64,000 nt of DNA from Curtobacterium sp. MCBD17_035 (GTDB taxonomy: Bacteria; Actinomycetota; Actinomycetes; Actinomycetales; Microbacteriaceae), in NCBI RefSeq assembly GCF_003234815.2, contig NZ_CP126279.1, positions 1,116,001 through 1,180,000 on the forward strand. Reading direction: 5' to 3'. Positions 25,353 to 33,846 of this stretch are shown here, in pieces (within the stretch, counting starts at the first letter, position 1; each line of letters starts with the position of its first letter). Below the pieces are notes generated by a model. That model saw only the letters and a program-made list of their open reading frames with translations. It was not told the origin of the DNA and did not search any database. The translations under genes and the position numbers were made by a program.

Positions 25353-26232
25353 GCCCCGCGAGATCGGCCGTGTCGGGGACATCGGTCCCGCCGACGTCCT
25401 CGACGCCCTCGGGGCCGCCGGACAGGGCCGCGTCTACGACCTCGACGCGGGCCGGTTCGTGGGCATGCCGCAGTGGGATGGACACCCGACCTTCACCCTC
25501 ACCCCGTACCGCACGCCGCGGGGCATCAAGCGGGCGCAGGACATCCCCCTGTTCGGCGAGCAGCAGAACGCCGCAGGCGTGAGCATGCTGACCGAGCTCA
25601 TGATCACCGGCATGCACACGGGCACGCACCTCGACGCCCTCTGCCACATCACGGACGCCGACGACACGTGGTTCGGTGGCTTCCACGCGGCGGAGCACAG
25701 CAGCGACTTCGGTCCCACCCGGGCCGACGCCGCGAGCATCCCGCCGATCGTGCTGCGCGGTGTCCTGCTCGACGCCGCGGGGTACTTCGACGTCCCGCTG
25801 CTCGAACAGGGCCGCGGGCTGTCCCGGGCGGACCTCGAAGCCGTCGCCGCGGCCCAGGGGACGACGATCCCGCCGCGGTCCTGCGTGCTCGTCCGCACCG
25901 GCCTCATGTCGGTGTGGCCGGATCCCGCCCGCTACGGGGCCGCCGACGGCGCGGGCCCCGACCTCGAGGCCGCGCGCTGGCTCATCGACGACCTCGGCTG
26001 CGTCGTGCTCGGCTCGGACACCTCGACGGTCGAGCAGGTCCCGTCCGCCGACCCGCAGAACCCGCACCCCGTGCACGAGTTCGCCCTGCGGCAGCGCGGC
26101 GTCCACCTGCTCGAGAACGCGTTCCTCGAGGACCTCGCGCGTGATGGCGTGGCCGAGTTCACGCTCATCTGCCTGCCGCTCAAGATCGCGGGCGCGACCG
26201 GCTCGATGGTCCGTCCCATCGCGATCGCGTAG
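25339..26232 (+). CDS. Cyclase-family metal-dependent hydrolase (PF04199 type)
   Basis: 297 aa. The family signature is present: a metal site in GMHTGTHLDALCHI (HxGTHxDxxxH), then FDVPLLEQGRGLSRADLE, CVLVRTGLMSVW, and a late VHEFALRQRGVHLLENAFLEDLA. The family includes kynurenine formamidase, isatin hydrolase and related enzymes that open or hydrolyse small cyclic or amide bonds. The GTG at 25339 is chosen because GAAGGGGGG precedes it and it couples to the MFS stop; longer upstream reading is only overlap. In this operon it may release a C4 acid from an imported precursor. Confidence 0.85.
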   Translation: MRAPEPREIGRVGDIGPADVLDALGAAGQGRVYDLDAGRFVGMPQWDGHPTFTLTPYRTPRGIKRAQDIPLFGEQQNAAGVSMLTELMITGMHTGTHLDALCHITDADDTWFGGFHAAEHSSDFGPTRADAASIPPIVLRGVLLDAAGYFDVPLLEQGRGLSRADLEAVAAAQGTTIPPRSCVLVRTGLMSVWPDPARYGAADGAGPDLEAARWLIDDLGCVVLGSDTSTVEQVPSADPQNPHPVHEFALRQRGVHLLENAFLEDLARDGVAEFTLICLPLKIAGATGSMVRPIAIA

Positions 26233-26276
26233 ACGGGATCCGAGCAGTGCAGCACACAGACCGAGGAGGAGACGCG

Positions 26277-27329
26277 ATGGAACGGTGGCTCATCCTCGCC
26301 GACGACGTCACCGGCGCGCTCGACAGCGCCGTGGGTTTCGCCGGGACCGGCCTCGTCGAGTACGGGGTGACGCTGCCGGTCCACGTCGACGTCGCGTCCG
26401 TCTCGACCGGGTCCCGCGCCAAGCCGACGCACGACTGGGAGACCGACGACCGGTTCGACCGCGACGCCGTCGACCGCCTGTTCGTCAAGATCGACTCCAC
26501 GCTCCGTGGCTGGCCGGGCGAGCACGTCCGCACCGCCCTCGCGTGGTGGGGCCCGTCCGCGACGGCCGTCATCTGCCCGGCTGCCCCGGCACTCGGCCGC
26601 ACCGTCACCGACGGCCGCGTGCTCGTCCACGGGACCCCCGCGGCACAGACGGCCGCCGGAGCCGATCCGGTCGCCCCGACCCGCGAGGACCGCCTGCCGG
26701 TGCTGTTCGACGCGCCCCTGGTGGACCTCGCGGATCTCCCGGGCGCGATCGGGCACCACCCCGCCGTCGTCGTGGACGCCGCGACCCAGGCGGACCTCGA
26801 CGCGCTCGCCGCCGTCATCGAGGCCGCCGGGCCCCGTGCCGTCCCCGTCGGCGCGTCGGGCCTCGCGGCGGCACTCGGCGCACGGCGCACGGCACGGCAG
26901 GCGCCGGGCCCGCGGGCTGCACGCGTGGTCGTGGTCGTCACCTCGGTGCACCCCGTGTCCCGCGCGCAGATCGGCGCCCTGGAGGTCCGGGTGCCGATCG
27001 TCTCGCCGCCCGCCCTCGACATCGGGACGGTCACGCACGAGCAGGCCGTCGCGATCGCGCGGGCCACCGCCGACCGTGCCGCCGAGCACGTCCACCGGGA
27101 TGCCGACACCGCCGTGGTCGTCATCGGCGGCGACGGCACCGACGCCCTGCTCAGCGCGCTCGGCGCCGAGGGTGTCGAGGTCCTCGGGTCCGTGCTGCCG
27201 GGCGTGCCCTGGGGTCGGATCCGCGGTGGTCGCGCCGACGGCACCACGATCGTGACCAAGTCCGGCGGCTTCGGCGACGCCGACACCCTGAACGCCATCA
27301 TCCGCACCCTCACGAAGGACGAACCATGA
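26277..27329 (+). CDS. Four-carbon acid sugar kinase family protein (DUF1537, OtnK/DtnK-like)
   Basis: 350 aa cytoplasmic kinase. The N-terminal sugar-binding signature is WLILADDVTGALDSAVGFAG and the substrate segment is FVKIDSTLRG. The C-terminal nucleotide-binding part ends in GVPWGRIRGG and TIVTKSGGFGDAD, the hallmark of the family. It is shorter than the usual 410-430 aa, mainly in the middle. Characterised relatives phosphorylate D-threonate, L-threonate or D-erythronate at O4. GAGGAGG precedes ATG 26277. The following pdxA-like gene overlaps by four bases (ATGA), matching known kinase-PdxA2 pairs. Confidence 0.87.
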   Translation: MERWLILADDVTGALDSAVGFAGTGLVEYGVTLPVHVDVASVSTGSRAKPTHDWETDDRFDRDAVDRLFVKIDSTLRGWPGEHVRTALAWWGPSATAVICPAAPALGRTVTDGRVLVHGTPAAQTAAGADPVAPTREDRLPVLFDAPLVDLADLPGAIGHHPAVVVDAATQADLDALAAVIEAAGPRAVPVGASGLAAALGARRTARQAPGPRAARVVVVVTSVHPVSRAQIGALEVRVPIVSPPALDIGTVTHEQAVAIARATADRAAEHVHRDADTAVVVIGGDGTDALLSALGAEGVEVLGSVLPGVPWGRIRGGRADGTTIVTKSGGFGDADTLNAIIRTLTKDEP

Positions 27330-28348
27330 CCAACCCCACGCTCGCGCTCACCCTCGGCGACGTCGCCGGCATCGGTCCGGAGATCACCGCCAAGGCGCTG
27401 CTCGCACACCCCGAACTCCGGGAGATCGCGCGTCCGGTCGTGATCGGCGACGCCGACGCGATGCGCCGCGGGATGCGCGCCACCGGGTTCGACACGGACG
27501 CCCTCGTCGTCATCGAGGACCCGCGCGAGGCCCGGAACGACCCGGACACCGTCGAACTCGTGCAGACCGGACCGTCCCTGGCCGACGTCCCGATCGGCGA
27601 GCTCAGCGCGGCCGCCGGCGACGGCGCCTACCGCTTCGTCGTCGAGGCCTGCTCCCTCGTCAGGGCCGGCCGCGCCGACGCGATCGTCACCGCGCCGCTC
27701 AACAAGGCGGCGATGCACGCGGGCGGCCACGACTTCGCCGGCCACACCGAGCTGCTCGCCCACGAGTTCGGCGTCAAGGACTACAGCCTCGTGCTCTCGG
27801 CCGGGGACCTCTACGTGTTCCACCTCACCACGCACGTGTCGCTCCGCCGTGCGATCGAGGACGTCACCGTCGAGCGGACGACCCAGGTGCTGAACCTCGC
27901 ACACGGGCTCGCCCGGGCCCTCGGGCGTCCGGAGGAGCGGATCGCCGTCGCCGGCCTCAACCCGCACGCGGGCGAGAACCGGCTGTTCGGCGACGAGGAC
28001 GCCGACGTCCTCACCCCGGCGATCGAGGCCGCCCGCGAGCGGGGCATCCCCGTCGACGGACCGATCCCCGCCGACGCGCTGTTCCCCGCGGCGATGCGCC
28101 GCGGCCGCTGGAACCTGCTCGTCGCGTGCTACCACGACCAGGGCCACGCCCCCTTCAAGTCGGTCTACGGCGACGACGGGGTCAACATCACGGTCGGCCT
28201 GCCCGCGGTGCGCGTCTCCGTGGACCACGGCACGGCGTTCGACATCGCCGGGACCGGCCAGGCGAACGAGGCGAGCATGCTGCTCTCCTGCGTCCGGGCG
28301 GCCGAGCTCGCCCCGGGCTGGGGCGCGGTGGTCGACGCGCTCAGCTGA
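27326..28348 (+). CDS. PdxA-family dehydrogenase (PdxA2-like, 4-phosphothreonate/erythronate)
   Basis: 340 aa. Family motifs are LTLGDVAGIGPEI at the start, TAPLNKAAMHAGGHDFAGHTE, ACYHDQGHAPFK and VSVDHGTAFDIAGTG, whose histidines bind the divalent metal. True PdxA serves pyridoxal-phosphate synthesis. Here, coupling to a DUF1537 kinase points to PdxA2, which oxidises and decarboxylates a 4-phospho C4 acid to dihydroxyacetone phosphate. The frame is open far upstream, but ATG 27326 has the ATGA overlap and the conserved N-terminus. A 23-bp perfect hairpin follows the stop. Confidence 0.88.
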   Translation: MTNPTLALTLGDVAGIGPEITAKALLAHPELREIARPVVIGDADAMRRGMRATGFDTDALVVIEDPREARNDPDTVELVQTGPSLADVPIGELSAAAGDGAYRFVVEACSLVRAGRADAIVTAPLNKAAMHAGGHDFAGHTELLAHEFGVKDYSLVLSAGDLYVFHLTTHVSLRRAIEDVTVERTTQVLNLAHGLARALGRPEERIAVAGLNPHAGENRLFGDEDADVLTPAIEAARERGIPVDGPIPADALFPAAMRRGRWNLLVACYHDQGHAPFKSVYGDDGVNITVGLPAVRVSVDHGTAFDIAGTGQANEASMLLSCVRAAELAPGWGAVVDALS

Positions 28349-28358
28349 TCCGGGGGAA

Positions 28359-28409
28359 CGGCCGGGAGGCGCGGTGCGGGTCGGACCCGCACCGCGCCTC
28401 CCGGCCGTC
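28359..28409 (+). terminator. Perfect 23-bp hairpin ending the C4-acid operon
   Basis: Arms 28359-28381 and 28387-28409 pair without mismatch around a 5-nt loop (TCGGA). Each arm contains the over-represented GGCCGGGAGGC / GCCTCCCGGCC 11-mer. It sits 11 bp after the pdxA-like stop and before the symporter gene. It is a strong candidate terminator, though it lacks a T-run. Confidence 0.7.
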
Positions 28410-28527
28410 GTCGTGTGCGCAGCGTCCACACGTCACGCTGGACGAACCGACCAATTCGCTGAGATTCTCCAGGGCGCGACCTCATAGGGTCGAGGACGTT
28501 TGGCGCGCCCGATCGTGAGGAGATCCT

Positions 28528-30234
28528 TTGTCGTCATCGCTGCACCCGGCCCTGCTGGCCGCATCCGCCGGAGGAGGCGGACTCCGGATCAACGCCCACG
28601 CGATCGACTACGTGCTCGTCGCCGTGTACTTCGCGCTCGTGCTGGCCATCGGTTTCGTCGCACGGCGCCAGGTGTCGAGCAGCCTGGACTTCCTGCTCTC
28701 GGGTCGGTCGCTGCCGGCCTGGGTCACCGGACTCGCGTTCATGTCGGCGAACCTCGGGGCGACCGAGCTCCTCGGCCAGACGGCCAACGGCGCGCAGTAC
28801 GGGGAACAGACGTTCCACTACTACTGGATCGGCGCGATCCCGGCGATGGTGTTCCTCGGGCTCTTCATGATGCCCTTCTACTACGGGTCGAAGGCCCGCA
28901 GTGTGCCGGAGTTCCTGCGGCGCCGATTCAACCCGACGACACAGCGGTTCCAGGCCGTCCTGTTCGCGGTGGCGTCGGTGCTGCTCGCCGGCGTGAACCT
29001 CTACGCGATGGCCCTCGTCGTGAACGCGCTCCTCGGCTGGCCGATCTGGGTCGCGATCGTCGTCGCCGGCGCGGTCGTCCTCGTCTACACGTTCATCGGC
29101 GGCCTGTCGGCCGCGATCTACAACGAGGTCCTGCAGTTCTTCGTCATCGTCGCGGCGATGGTCCCGATCACCTTCGTCGGTCTCGCTCGCGTGGGCGGAT
29201 GGCACGGCCTGGTGCAGAAGATCTCGGCGCAGCCGCACTCGCAGGGCAGCCTGAACCCGTTCCCGGCACACGAGCTGACCGGCATCATGAACTCGTTCGG
29301 CAGCGTCGTCGGCGTCGTGCTCGGCCTCGGCTTCGTGACCTCGTTCGGGTACTGGACGACGAACTTCACCGAGGTCCAGCGTGCGTTCTCGGCGAAGGAC
29401 GCCTCGGCCGCGGTCCGGACCCCGCTCATCGCCGCGATCCCGAAGACGCTGGTCGCCTACGTGATCATCATCCCGGGCATGATCGCCTCGGTCCTCATCC
29501 CGTCGATCGCGCACCTCAAGGAGGGCCTGCCCTCGCACGCCGCCTACAACGACGTCGTGCCGCTACTGCTCCAGGAACTGCTGCCGAACGGGTTCCTCGG
29601 CGTCGCGCTCGCCGGTCTGCTCGCGTCGTTCATGGCCGGCATGGCCGCGAACGTCAGCTCGCTCAACACGGTGTTCACGTACGACATCTGGCAGGACTGG
29701 ATCAAGCCCGGTAAGTCGGACCGCTACTACCTCAACGTCGGACGCGTGGTGACGATCGCGGGTACCGCGGTGGCGATCGGGACCGCGTTCATCGCGGGCG
29801 GGTTCAGCAACATCATGGACTACATCCAGACGCTGTTCTCGTTCTTCAACGTGCCGCTGTTCGCGATCTTCATCCTCGGCCTCCTCTGGAAGCGGATGAC
29901 GGGTCCGGCGGGCTGGTCGGGCCTCCTGGCCGGCGTCGTGGGCGCGGTCGTCGTGTTCGTGATGAACCAGTCGGGCGTGATCGCGCTCTCGGGTCAGGGC
30001 TCGAGCTTCCTCGGCGGTGGCGTCGGGTTCGCGCTCGCGCTGCTCGTGGCGGTCATCGTGTCCTACCGGACCGCACCGAAGCCGGAGTCCGAACTCGTGG
30101 GCCTCGTCCGCGGTCTGTCGCCGCACAAGCTGTCCGACCTGCCGCCGGCGCCCTGGTGGCAGCGGCCGAAGGTCCTGGCGGTCATCGTGCTCGTGATCAC
30201 CGCACTCAGCTACATCCTCTTCATCGTCTACTGA
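28528..30234 (+). CDS. Sodium:solute symporter (SSS family)
   Basis: 568 aa with about 13-14 membrane helices. The family core is easy to see: DFLLSGRSLPAWVTGLAFMS, then NLGATELLGQTANGAQYGEQ (sodium/substrate helix), RSVPEFLRRRFN, the FIGGLSAAIYNEVLQFF signature, and LLASFMAGMAANVSSLNTVF. It starts with TTG at 28528, preceded by GAGGAG at 6 bases. A small two-helix membrane protein gene follows after about 20 bp and is probably a partner. Sugars, polyols or carboxylates are possible substrates; none is indicated by enzymes nearby. Confidence 0.9.
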   Translation: MSSSLHPALLAASAGGGGLRINAHAIDYVLVAVYFALVLAIGFVARRQVSSSLDFLLSGRSLPAWVTGLAFMSANLGATELLGQTANGAQYGEQTFHYYWIGAIPAMVFLGLFMMPFYYGSKARSVPEFLRRRFNPTTQRFQAVLFAVASVLLAGVNLYAMALVVNALLGWPIWVAIVVAGAVVLVYTFIGGLSAAIYNEVLQFFVIVAAMVPITFVGLARVGGWHGLVQKISAQPHSQGSLNPFPAHELTGIMNSFGSVVGVVLGLGFVTSFGYWTTNFTEVQRAFSAKDASAAVRTPLIAAIPKTLVAYVIIIPGMIASVLIPSIAHLKEGLPSHAAYNDVVPLLLQELLPNGFLGVALAGLLASFMAGMAANVSSLNTVFTYDIWQDWIKPGKSDRYYLNVGRVVTIAGTAVAIGTAFIAGGFSNIMDYIQTLFSFFNVPLFAIFILGLLWKRMTGPAGWSGLLAGVVGAVVVFVMNQSGVIALSGQGSSFLGGGVGFALALLVAVIVSYRTAPKPESELVGLVRGLSPHKLSDLPPAPWWQRPKVLAVIVLVITALSYILFIVY

Positions 30235-30254
30235 CCCTCCACGAAAGGTCCACC

Positions 30255-30521
30255 ATGGCGCGTCAGAACCGGGTCGTCGAGCAGCTCTTCGACCTCCGCA
30301 TGATCATCGCGGTGCTCTTCACGATCTACGGCATCGTCTGCCTCATCTGGGGCCTCGCGTTCACCACCCAGCGCGAACTCGACAAGGCCGCGGGCACGAA
30401 CGTCAACCTCTGGGCCGGCATCGGCATGCTCGTCGTGGCCGCCCTGTTCGTCGTCTGGGTGGTCCGCAGCCCGCTCACCGCACAGGCCGAGCGGGCGCAG
30501 GCGGAGCAGACCGAGGACTGA
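30255..30521 (+). CDS. Small two-helix membrane protein paired with the SSS symporter
   Basis: 88 aa. A short N-terminus (MARQNRVVEQLFDLR) leads into helix 1 (MIIAVLFTIYGIVCLIWGLA), a polar loop with TTQRELDKAAGTNVN, helix 2 (WAGIGMLVVAALFVVWVV) and a charged tail rich in Glu, Ala and Gln. AAAGG lies before ATG 30255. The 20-bp gap makes co-transcription with the symporter near certain. Small partners of this kind accompany several SSS transporters; a stabilising or stoichiometric role is inferred only. Confidence 0.75.
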   Translation: MARQNRVVEQLFDLRMIIAVLFTIYGIVCLIWGLAFTTQRELDKAAGTNVNLWAGIGMLVVAALFVVWVVRSPLTAQAERAQAEQTED

Positions 30522-30539
30522 GCCCGCGGGCCGGGCTGC

Positions 30540-31988
30540 TCACGCTTCCTCGAGCACCGCCTCCGCGCGCTCCGGGCTGCCCTCGGCGAGCCCGCGGTCG
30601 ATCGAACCGCGGAGCCCGGACCACATGACGATCCCGGCGACGAGGACGAGACCCTCGCTGACGGTGAGCGCCCAGATGATGCCCCCGAGGCCGAACCACA
30701 GGTTCGCCAGGATCACGATCGGGATGAAGAGCACCCCCTGGGTGACCGACATGATCGTCGCAGGCAGGGCGCGGCCGGTCGCCTGGAACAGCGACGTGAT
30801 CAGGCCGGTGAACCCGTTGCAGATCATCGACACGAGCTGCGCGGTGATGATCGTGGCGCCGAGGGCGAGCAGCGCGTGGTCCGCGACGAACAGTGAGAAC
30901 ACCTGGTCACGGAAGGCGAAGACGAGCCCGGAGAACACGAAGGCGATGCCGCCGACGGTGATCGCCGAGCCGCGGAGCGCCGTAGCGAGCCGTGCCCGGT
31001 CGCCCTTGCCGAACGTGTAGGCGAGCAGCGGCAGGACCCCGAGCGTGACACCCATGATGAGGAACTCCGGCACCTGCGCGATCCGCACGGCGACTCCCAT
31101 CGCGGCGAGGGGGCCGTCACCGTAGCCCGCTGCCAGGTTGTTGAGCACGAGCGACGTCACGATGAGGAACGCCGACTGCAGCAGCTCGCCGATGCCGACC
31201 CCGAACACGGGCCGCATGATGGCGGGGGAGAGCGTGAACCATCGCGGCGCGAGGCTGACGTGCTCGCTGTGCCGGGTCAGCCACGTGACGAAGTACACGA
31301 CGGTCACGAGGTTCGACAGCCCGACCGACAGTGCCGCGCCGGCGACACCCCGGCGCAGCACGAGGATGAACAGCACGTCGAACACCAGGTTGCCGACCGT
31401 GGACGCGATGAGGCCGATCATCACCTGCCGTGCGGCGCCCTCGGCGCGCACGAGTTGCTCGAGGCAGAACGCCGCGGCGAGCACCGGGACGAAGGCGAGC
31501 ATGACCGCGACGAACGCGCTCGTCGCGGGGACGGCCACACCGTGCGCGCCGAGGGCGAGCACCAGGGGGTGCAGGACCACGAGGCCGACGCCGCCGAGCA
31601 CCGCGCCGACGATCACCGCACCCCACACGGAGAACGCGGCGACGTGCTTGATCTCGCCCGCTTCCGCGGGGTCCTGTTCCGACGCGCCGAGCAGCCGCGA
31701 GATGAGGGCACTGCCACCGGTCCCGAACACACCGCCGACGGCCATGACGAGCCCGAGGATCGGCGAGCCGAAGGTGACGGCGGCGAGCAGCGTCGCGTCG
31801 TGCAGCGAACCGATGAACCCGGCGTTGACGACGTTGTAGACGGCTCCGACGATGAGCGCGGCGGCCATCGGGATGCAGAGGTGGACGAGCGCCCGCACGA
31901 TGGGCGCGGCGGACAGGTACCAACGGTTCGTGCCGATGGCGGGGGCGGCGACGGACACGTCGACGGTGGTGGGGGTTGAGGTGCTCAT
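30540..31988 (-). CDS. MATE-family multidrug/toxin extrusion transporter
   Basis: 482 aa with about twelve membrane helices in two homologous halves. Recognisable parts are VRALVHLCIPMAAALIVGAV at the start, FGSPILGLVMAVGGVFGTGG, SALISRLLGASEQDP, and RIAQVPEFLIMGVTLGVLPL in the second half, as in NorM/DinF-type Na+ or H+ antiporters. It lies downstream of a MarR gene in the same direction (117-bp gap), so that repressor likely controls it. Substrates are probably cationic or amphipathic toxins. Confidence 0.9.
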   Translation of the reverse strand: MSTSTPTTVDVSVAAPAIGTNRWYLSAAPIVRALVHLCIPMAAALIVGAVYNVVNAGFIGSLHDATLLAAVTFGSPILGLVMAVGGVFGTGGSALISRLLGASEQDPAEAGEIKHVAAFSVWGAVIVGAVLGGVGLVVLHPLVLALGAHGVAVPATSAFVAVMLAFVPVLAAAFCLEQLVRAEGAARQVMIGLIASTVGNLVFDVLFILVLRRGVAGAALSVGLSNLVTVVYFVTWLTRHSEHVSLAPRWFTLSPAIMRPVFGVGIGELLQSAFLIVTSLVLNNLAAGYGDGPLAAMGVAVRIAQVPEFLIMGVTLGVLPLLAYTFGKGDRARLATALRGSAITVGGIAFVFSGLVFAFRDQVFSLFVADHALLALGATIITAQLVSMICNGFTGLITSLFQATGRALPATIMSVTQGVLFIPIVILANLWFGLGGIIWALTVSEGLVLVAGIVMWSGLRGSIDRGLAEGSPERAEAVLEEA

Positions 31989-32105
31989 GGTGACTCCTCG
32001 AGGGCAGGGTGGAGCCCGGTTCCGGGCATGACGGATGGCGCGCCGACGGACGCCGGCACGGCGGTGGTGGGGGTGCGACCCGCGGCCGGGCGCGCGGGCG
32101 ACTGG

Positions 32106-32555
32106 CTACTGGTCCCGCGTCGGACGCGGGAGTGCGGAGGTCACCTTGGTGAGCAGGGCGTGGAGGGTGTGACGCTCCTCCTCGCTCAGGGGCGCGAGGA
32201 TGGTCTCCTCGGCGTCCCGCATCGCGTCGTCGAACCCGGCGATGAGCGCGGCGCCGGCCTCGGTGGCGTACACGCGTTTGCTCCGTTCGTTCCCGAGTTC
32301 CGTGCGGCGCTCGATGAGTCCGCGTCGTTCGAGCCCCTGCAGGAGACTCGAGACGCTGGCCGGGGTCGTCCGTGTCATCGCGGCGATGTCACGCTGGATC
32401 GCACCGGGGTTCTGCACGAGGAACCCGAGTGCGAAGCCCTGCTGGTGGCTCAGCTCGCGCTGCCGGATCCAGTCCAGTCCGGCCTGCTGCTGCGCCCAGC
32501 CGACCCACCGGAGCAGGTCCAGGTTGGTCGTGAGTTCGGGCTCCTGTTCGGTCAT
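32106..32555 (-). CDS. MarR-family regulator of the MATE pump
   Basis: 149 aa winged-helix repressor: WIRQRELSHQQGFALGFLVQ, NPGAIQRDIAAMTRTTPASV, SSLLQGLERRGLIERRTELG, ERSKRVYATEAG. ATG 32555 is chosen because the longer form reads through the promoter palindrome. It precedes the MATE gene on the same strand; an inverted repeat right upstream suggests autoregulation relieved by a small toxic ligand. No strong ribosome site is visible, so the mRNA may be nearly leaderless. Confidence 0.87.
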   Translation of the reverse strand: MTEQEPELTTNLDLLRWVGWAQQQAGLDWIRQRELSHQQGFALGFLVQNPGAIQRDIAAMTRTTPASVSSLLQGLERRGLIERRTELGNERSKRVYATEAGAALIAGFDDAMRDAEETILAPLSEEERHTLHALLTKVTSALPRPTRDQ

Positions 32556-32566
32556 GGTCAGAACTC

Positions 32567-32590
32567 TGACAGTCCGACATCTAACTGTCA
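32567..32590. promoter_or_regulatory. MarR operator/promoter for the MarR-MATE operon
   Basis: TGACAGT, a 10-bp spacer, then ACTGTCA form a perfect 7+7 inverted repeat 12 bp before the MarR start. On the minus strand TTGACA (a -35 match) overlaps the distal arm, so binding would block the promoter. Confidence 0.65.
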
Positions 32591-32616
32591 AGGATCAAAC
32601 CGACCGATCCTGTTCG

Positions 32617-32691
32617 GGCGCGACGGCCGGGGGCGCGCGACGGCCGGGAGCGCACGACGGCCGGGAGACGCACACGGCGCCTCCCGGCCGG
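32617..32691. repeat. Tandem ACGGCCGGGAG-type repeat
   Basis: Three spaced copies of a GCGCGACGGCCGGG(A/G)G-like unit on the plus strand are followed by the complement GGCGCCTCCCGGCCG near 32677-32690, which can fold back on them. It lies between the MarR gene and the next minus-strand gene and may terminate that gene's transcript. Confidence 0.55.
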
Positions 32692-32719
32692 GAGTGGTCC
32701 TGCGGTGGTGGTCCGGGGG

Positions 32720-33205
32720 TCAGTACCCGAGCGGCTGCGCACCCGTCTTCCGCGCCTTGACCGCGGCGAAGTAGGCGTTCGACGGCCGGAGGTACATGAG
32801 GATCGTCGCGACGATGGCGGCGACCTCACCGACCGCGTTGATGCCGTGGCCCCCGAGGATGGTGAAGAGCGACAGGATCGTCAGGATGAAGAGCACGATG
32901 CGCGCCCAGTTCGCCCCGCGACGCATGAACACGTCGAACAGGGCGAACGCGATGATGGAGAGCACGCCGATGACGATCGCGATCACGAGTCCGGCGACGA
33001 GCGCGGCGTGCACCGTCGATTCCGAGAGGTTGCTCGACGTCGACGCGACCCGTCGCTTCGCTTCGTCCTCCGCCGTGCCGAAGGTCGAGATCGAGACGAT
33101 CAGGCTGACGATCTGGGCGAGCACGGCGAGCATGAACAGCCAGAACGCGGCGTTCACCAGCGTGGGTGGGGTGGCACGGGTCTGGCGCTCGGAGGCGTAG
33201 GTCAT
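32720..33205 (-). CDS. Conserved membrane protein, unknown function
   Basis: 161 aa with about four hydrophobic segments: LVNAAFWLFMLAVLAQIVSL, VAGLVIAIVIGVLSIIAFAL, ARIVLFILTILSLFTI and VGEVAAIVATILMYL. The first two are separated by an outside-type loop with many Ser/Glu/Asn, and it ends in a basic KARKTGAQPLGY tail. ATG 33205 has AAGGAG at 6 bases; the longer reading adds a leader without conserved features. No domain recognised. Confidence 0.75.
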   Translation of the reverse strand: MTYASERQTRATPPTLVNAAFWLFMLAVLAQIVSLIVSISTFGTAEDEAKRRVASTSSNLSESTVHAALVAGLVIAIVIGVLSIIAFALFDVFMRRGANWARIVLFILTILSLFTILGGHGINAVGEVAAIVATILMYLRPSNAYFAAVKARKTGAQPLGY

Positions 33206-33294
33206 CGGGACTCCTTCGTCGGAAGCATGAGCGTGGTTCGACTGTGAGTCTGCCCGTTCAGCGGCCGTCGCGTCCGCTGGCATGTGTGCCCCGC

Positions 33295-33633
33295 TCAGGT
33301 CGAGGGCTTGAGCGGGTCGTGCCCGATGGACATGAGCCGGTGCCGCCACTCCGCGTCGCCGGCCGTCGGCTCGCGGTCGTCGCCGCGCTCGGCCTGCACC
33401 TCGGCGACCACGGTCTCCATGACGGTGACGTCGTCGTCGGTCAGGTCCGTCCTGCGCTTGCCGAGGATCTCGAGCACGGCGCGCGAGCGCTCGTCACCGG
33501 CCTGGTCTGCGAAGGCCTCGCTGTCCGGCTGCGACGCATCGGTCTCGAGCCACTCGCGGAGTTCGCGCGAGGTCATGTTGACGGCCGCGTGGAAGTCGTC
33601 CCAGAGGGCGTCGTCGATGTCGGTGTGGGCCAT
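33295..33633 (-). CDS. DUF3140-like small protein
   Basis: 112 aa, acidic, soluble. The pattern DDALWDDFHAAVNMTSRELREWL, then RAVLEILGKRRTDLTDDDVT, and the trailing DAEWRHRLMSIGHDPLKP fit actinobacterial DUF3140 proteins, whose function is unknown. AGGAGG lies 6 bases before ATG 33633. It is divergent from the GH13 gene, about 210 bp apart, with no palindrome seen in the gap. Confidence 0.78.
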   Translation of the reverse strand: MAHTDIDDALWDDFHAAVNMTSRELREWLETDASQPDSEAFADQAGDERSRAVLEILGKRRTDLTDDDVTVMETVVAEVQAERGDDREPTAGDAEWRHRLMSIGHDPLKPST

Positions 33634-33846
33634 GGAACCTCCTGCGTGGGTGGGAGAGCGGACCGGTCGGACCGCGGACGAGGACCGGTCCGACGCTAAA
33701 CGTCGGGTGCCGCGCCCCTTCAGCTGCCGGTCAGGGACGCGGGAAGCGGGCCTGTCGCCGTCGGGAGCGCCATGCTGGGGGTGATCGTCCGCCGTTCGTC
33801 GACGTCCCTCGTGCAGGGACCACGACCATCCCAGGAGGCCAACCCC

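Noticed and set aside
25676..27325. Upstream extension of the PdxA-like gene
   Set aside because: It lies in the +2 frame of the cyclase and kinase genes; the true start is set by the ATGA overlap.
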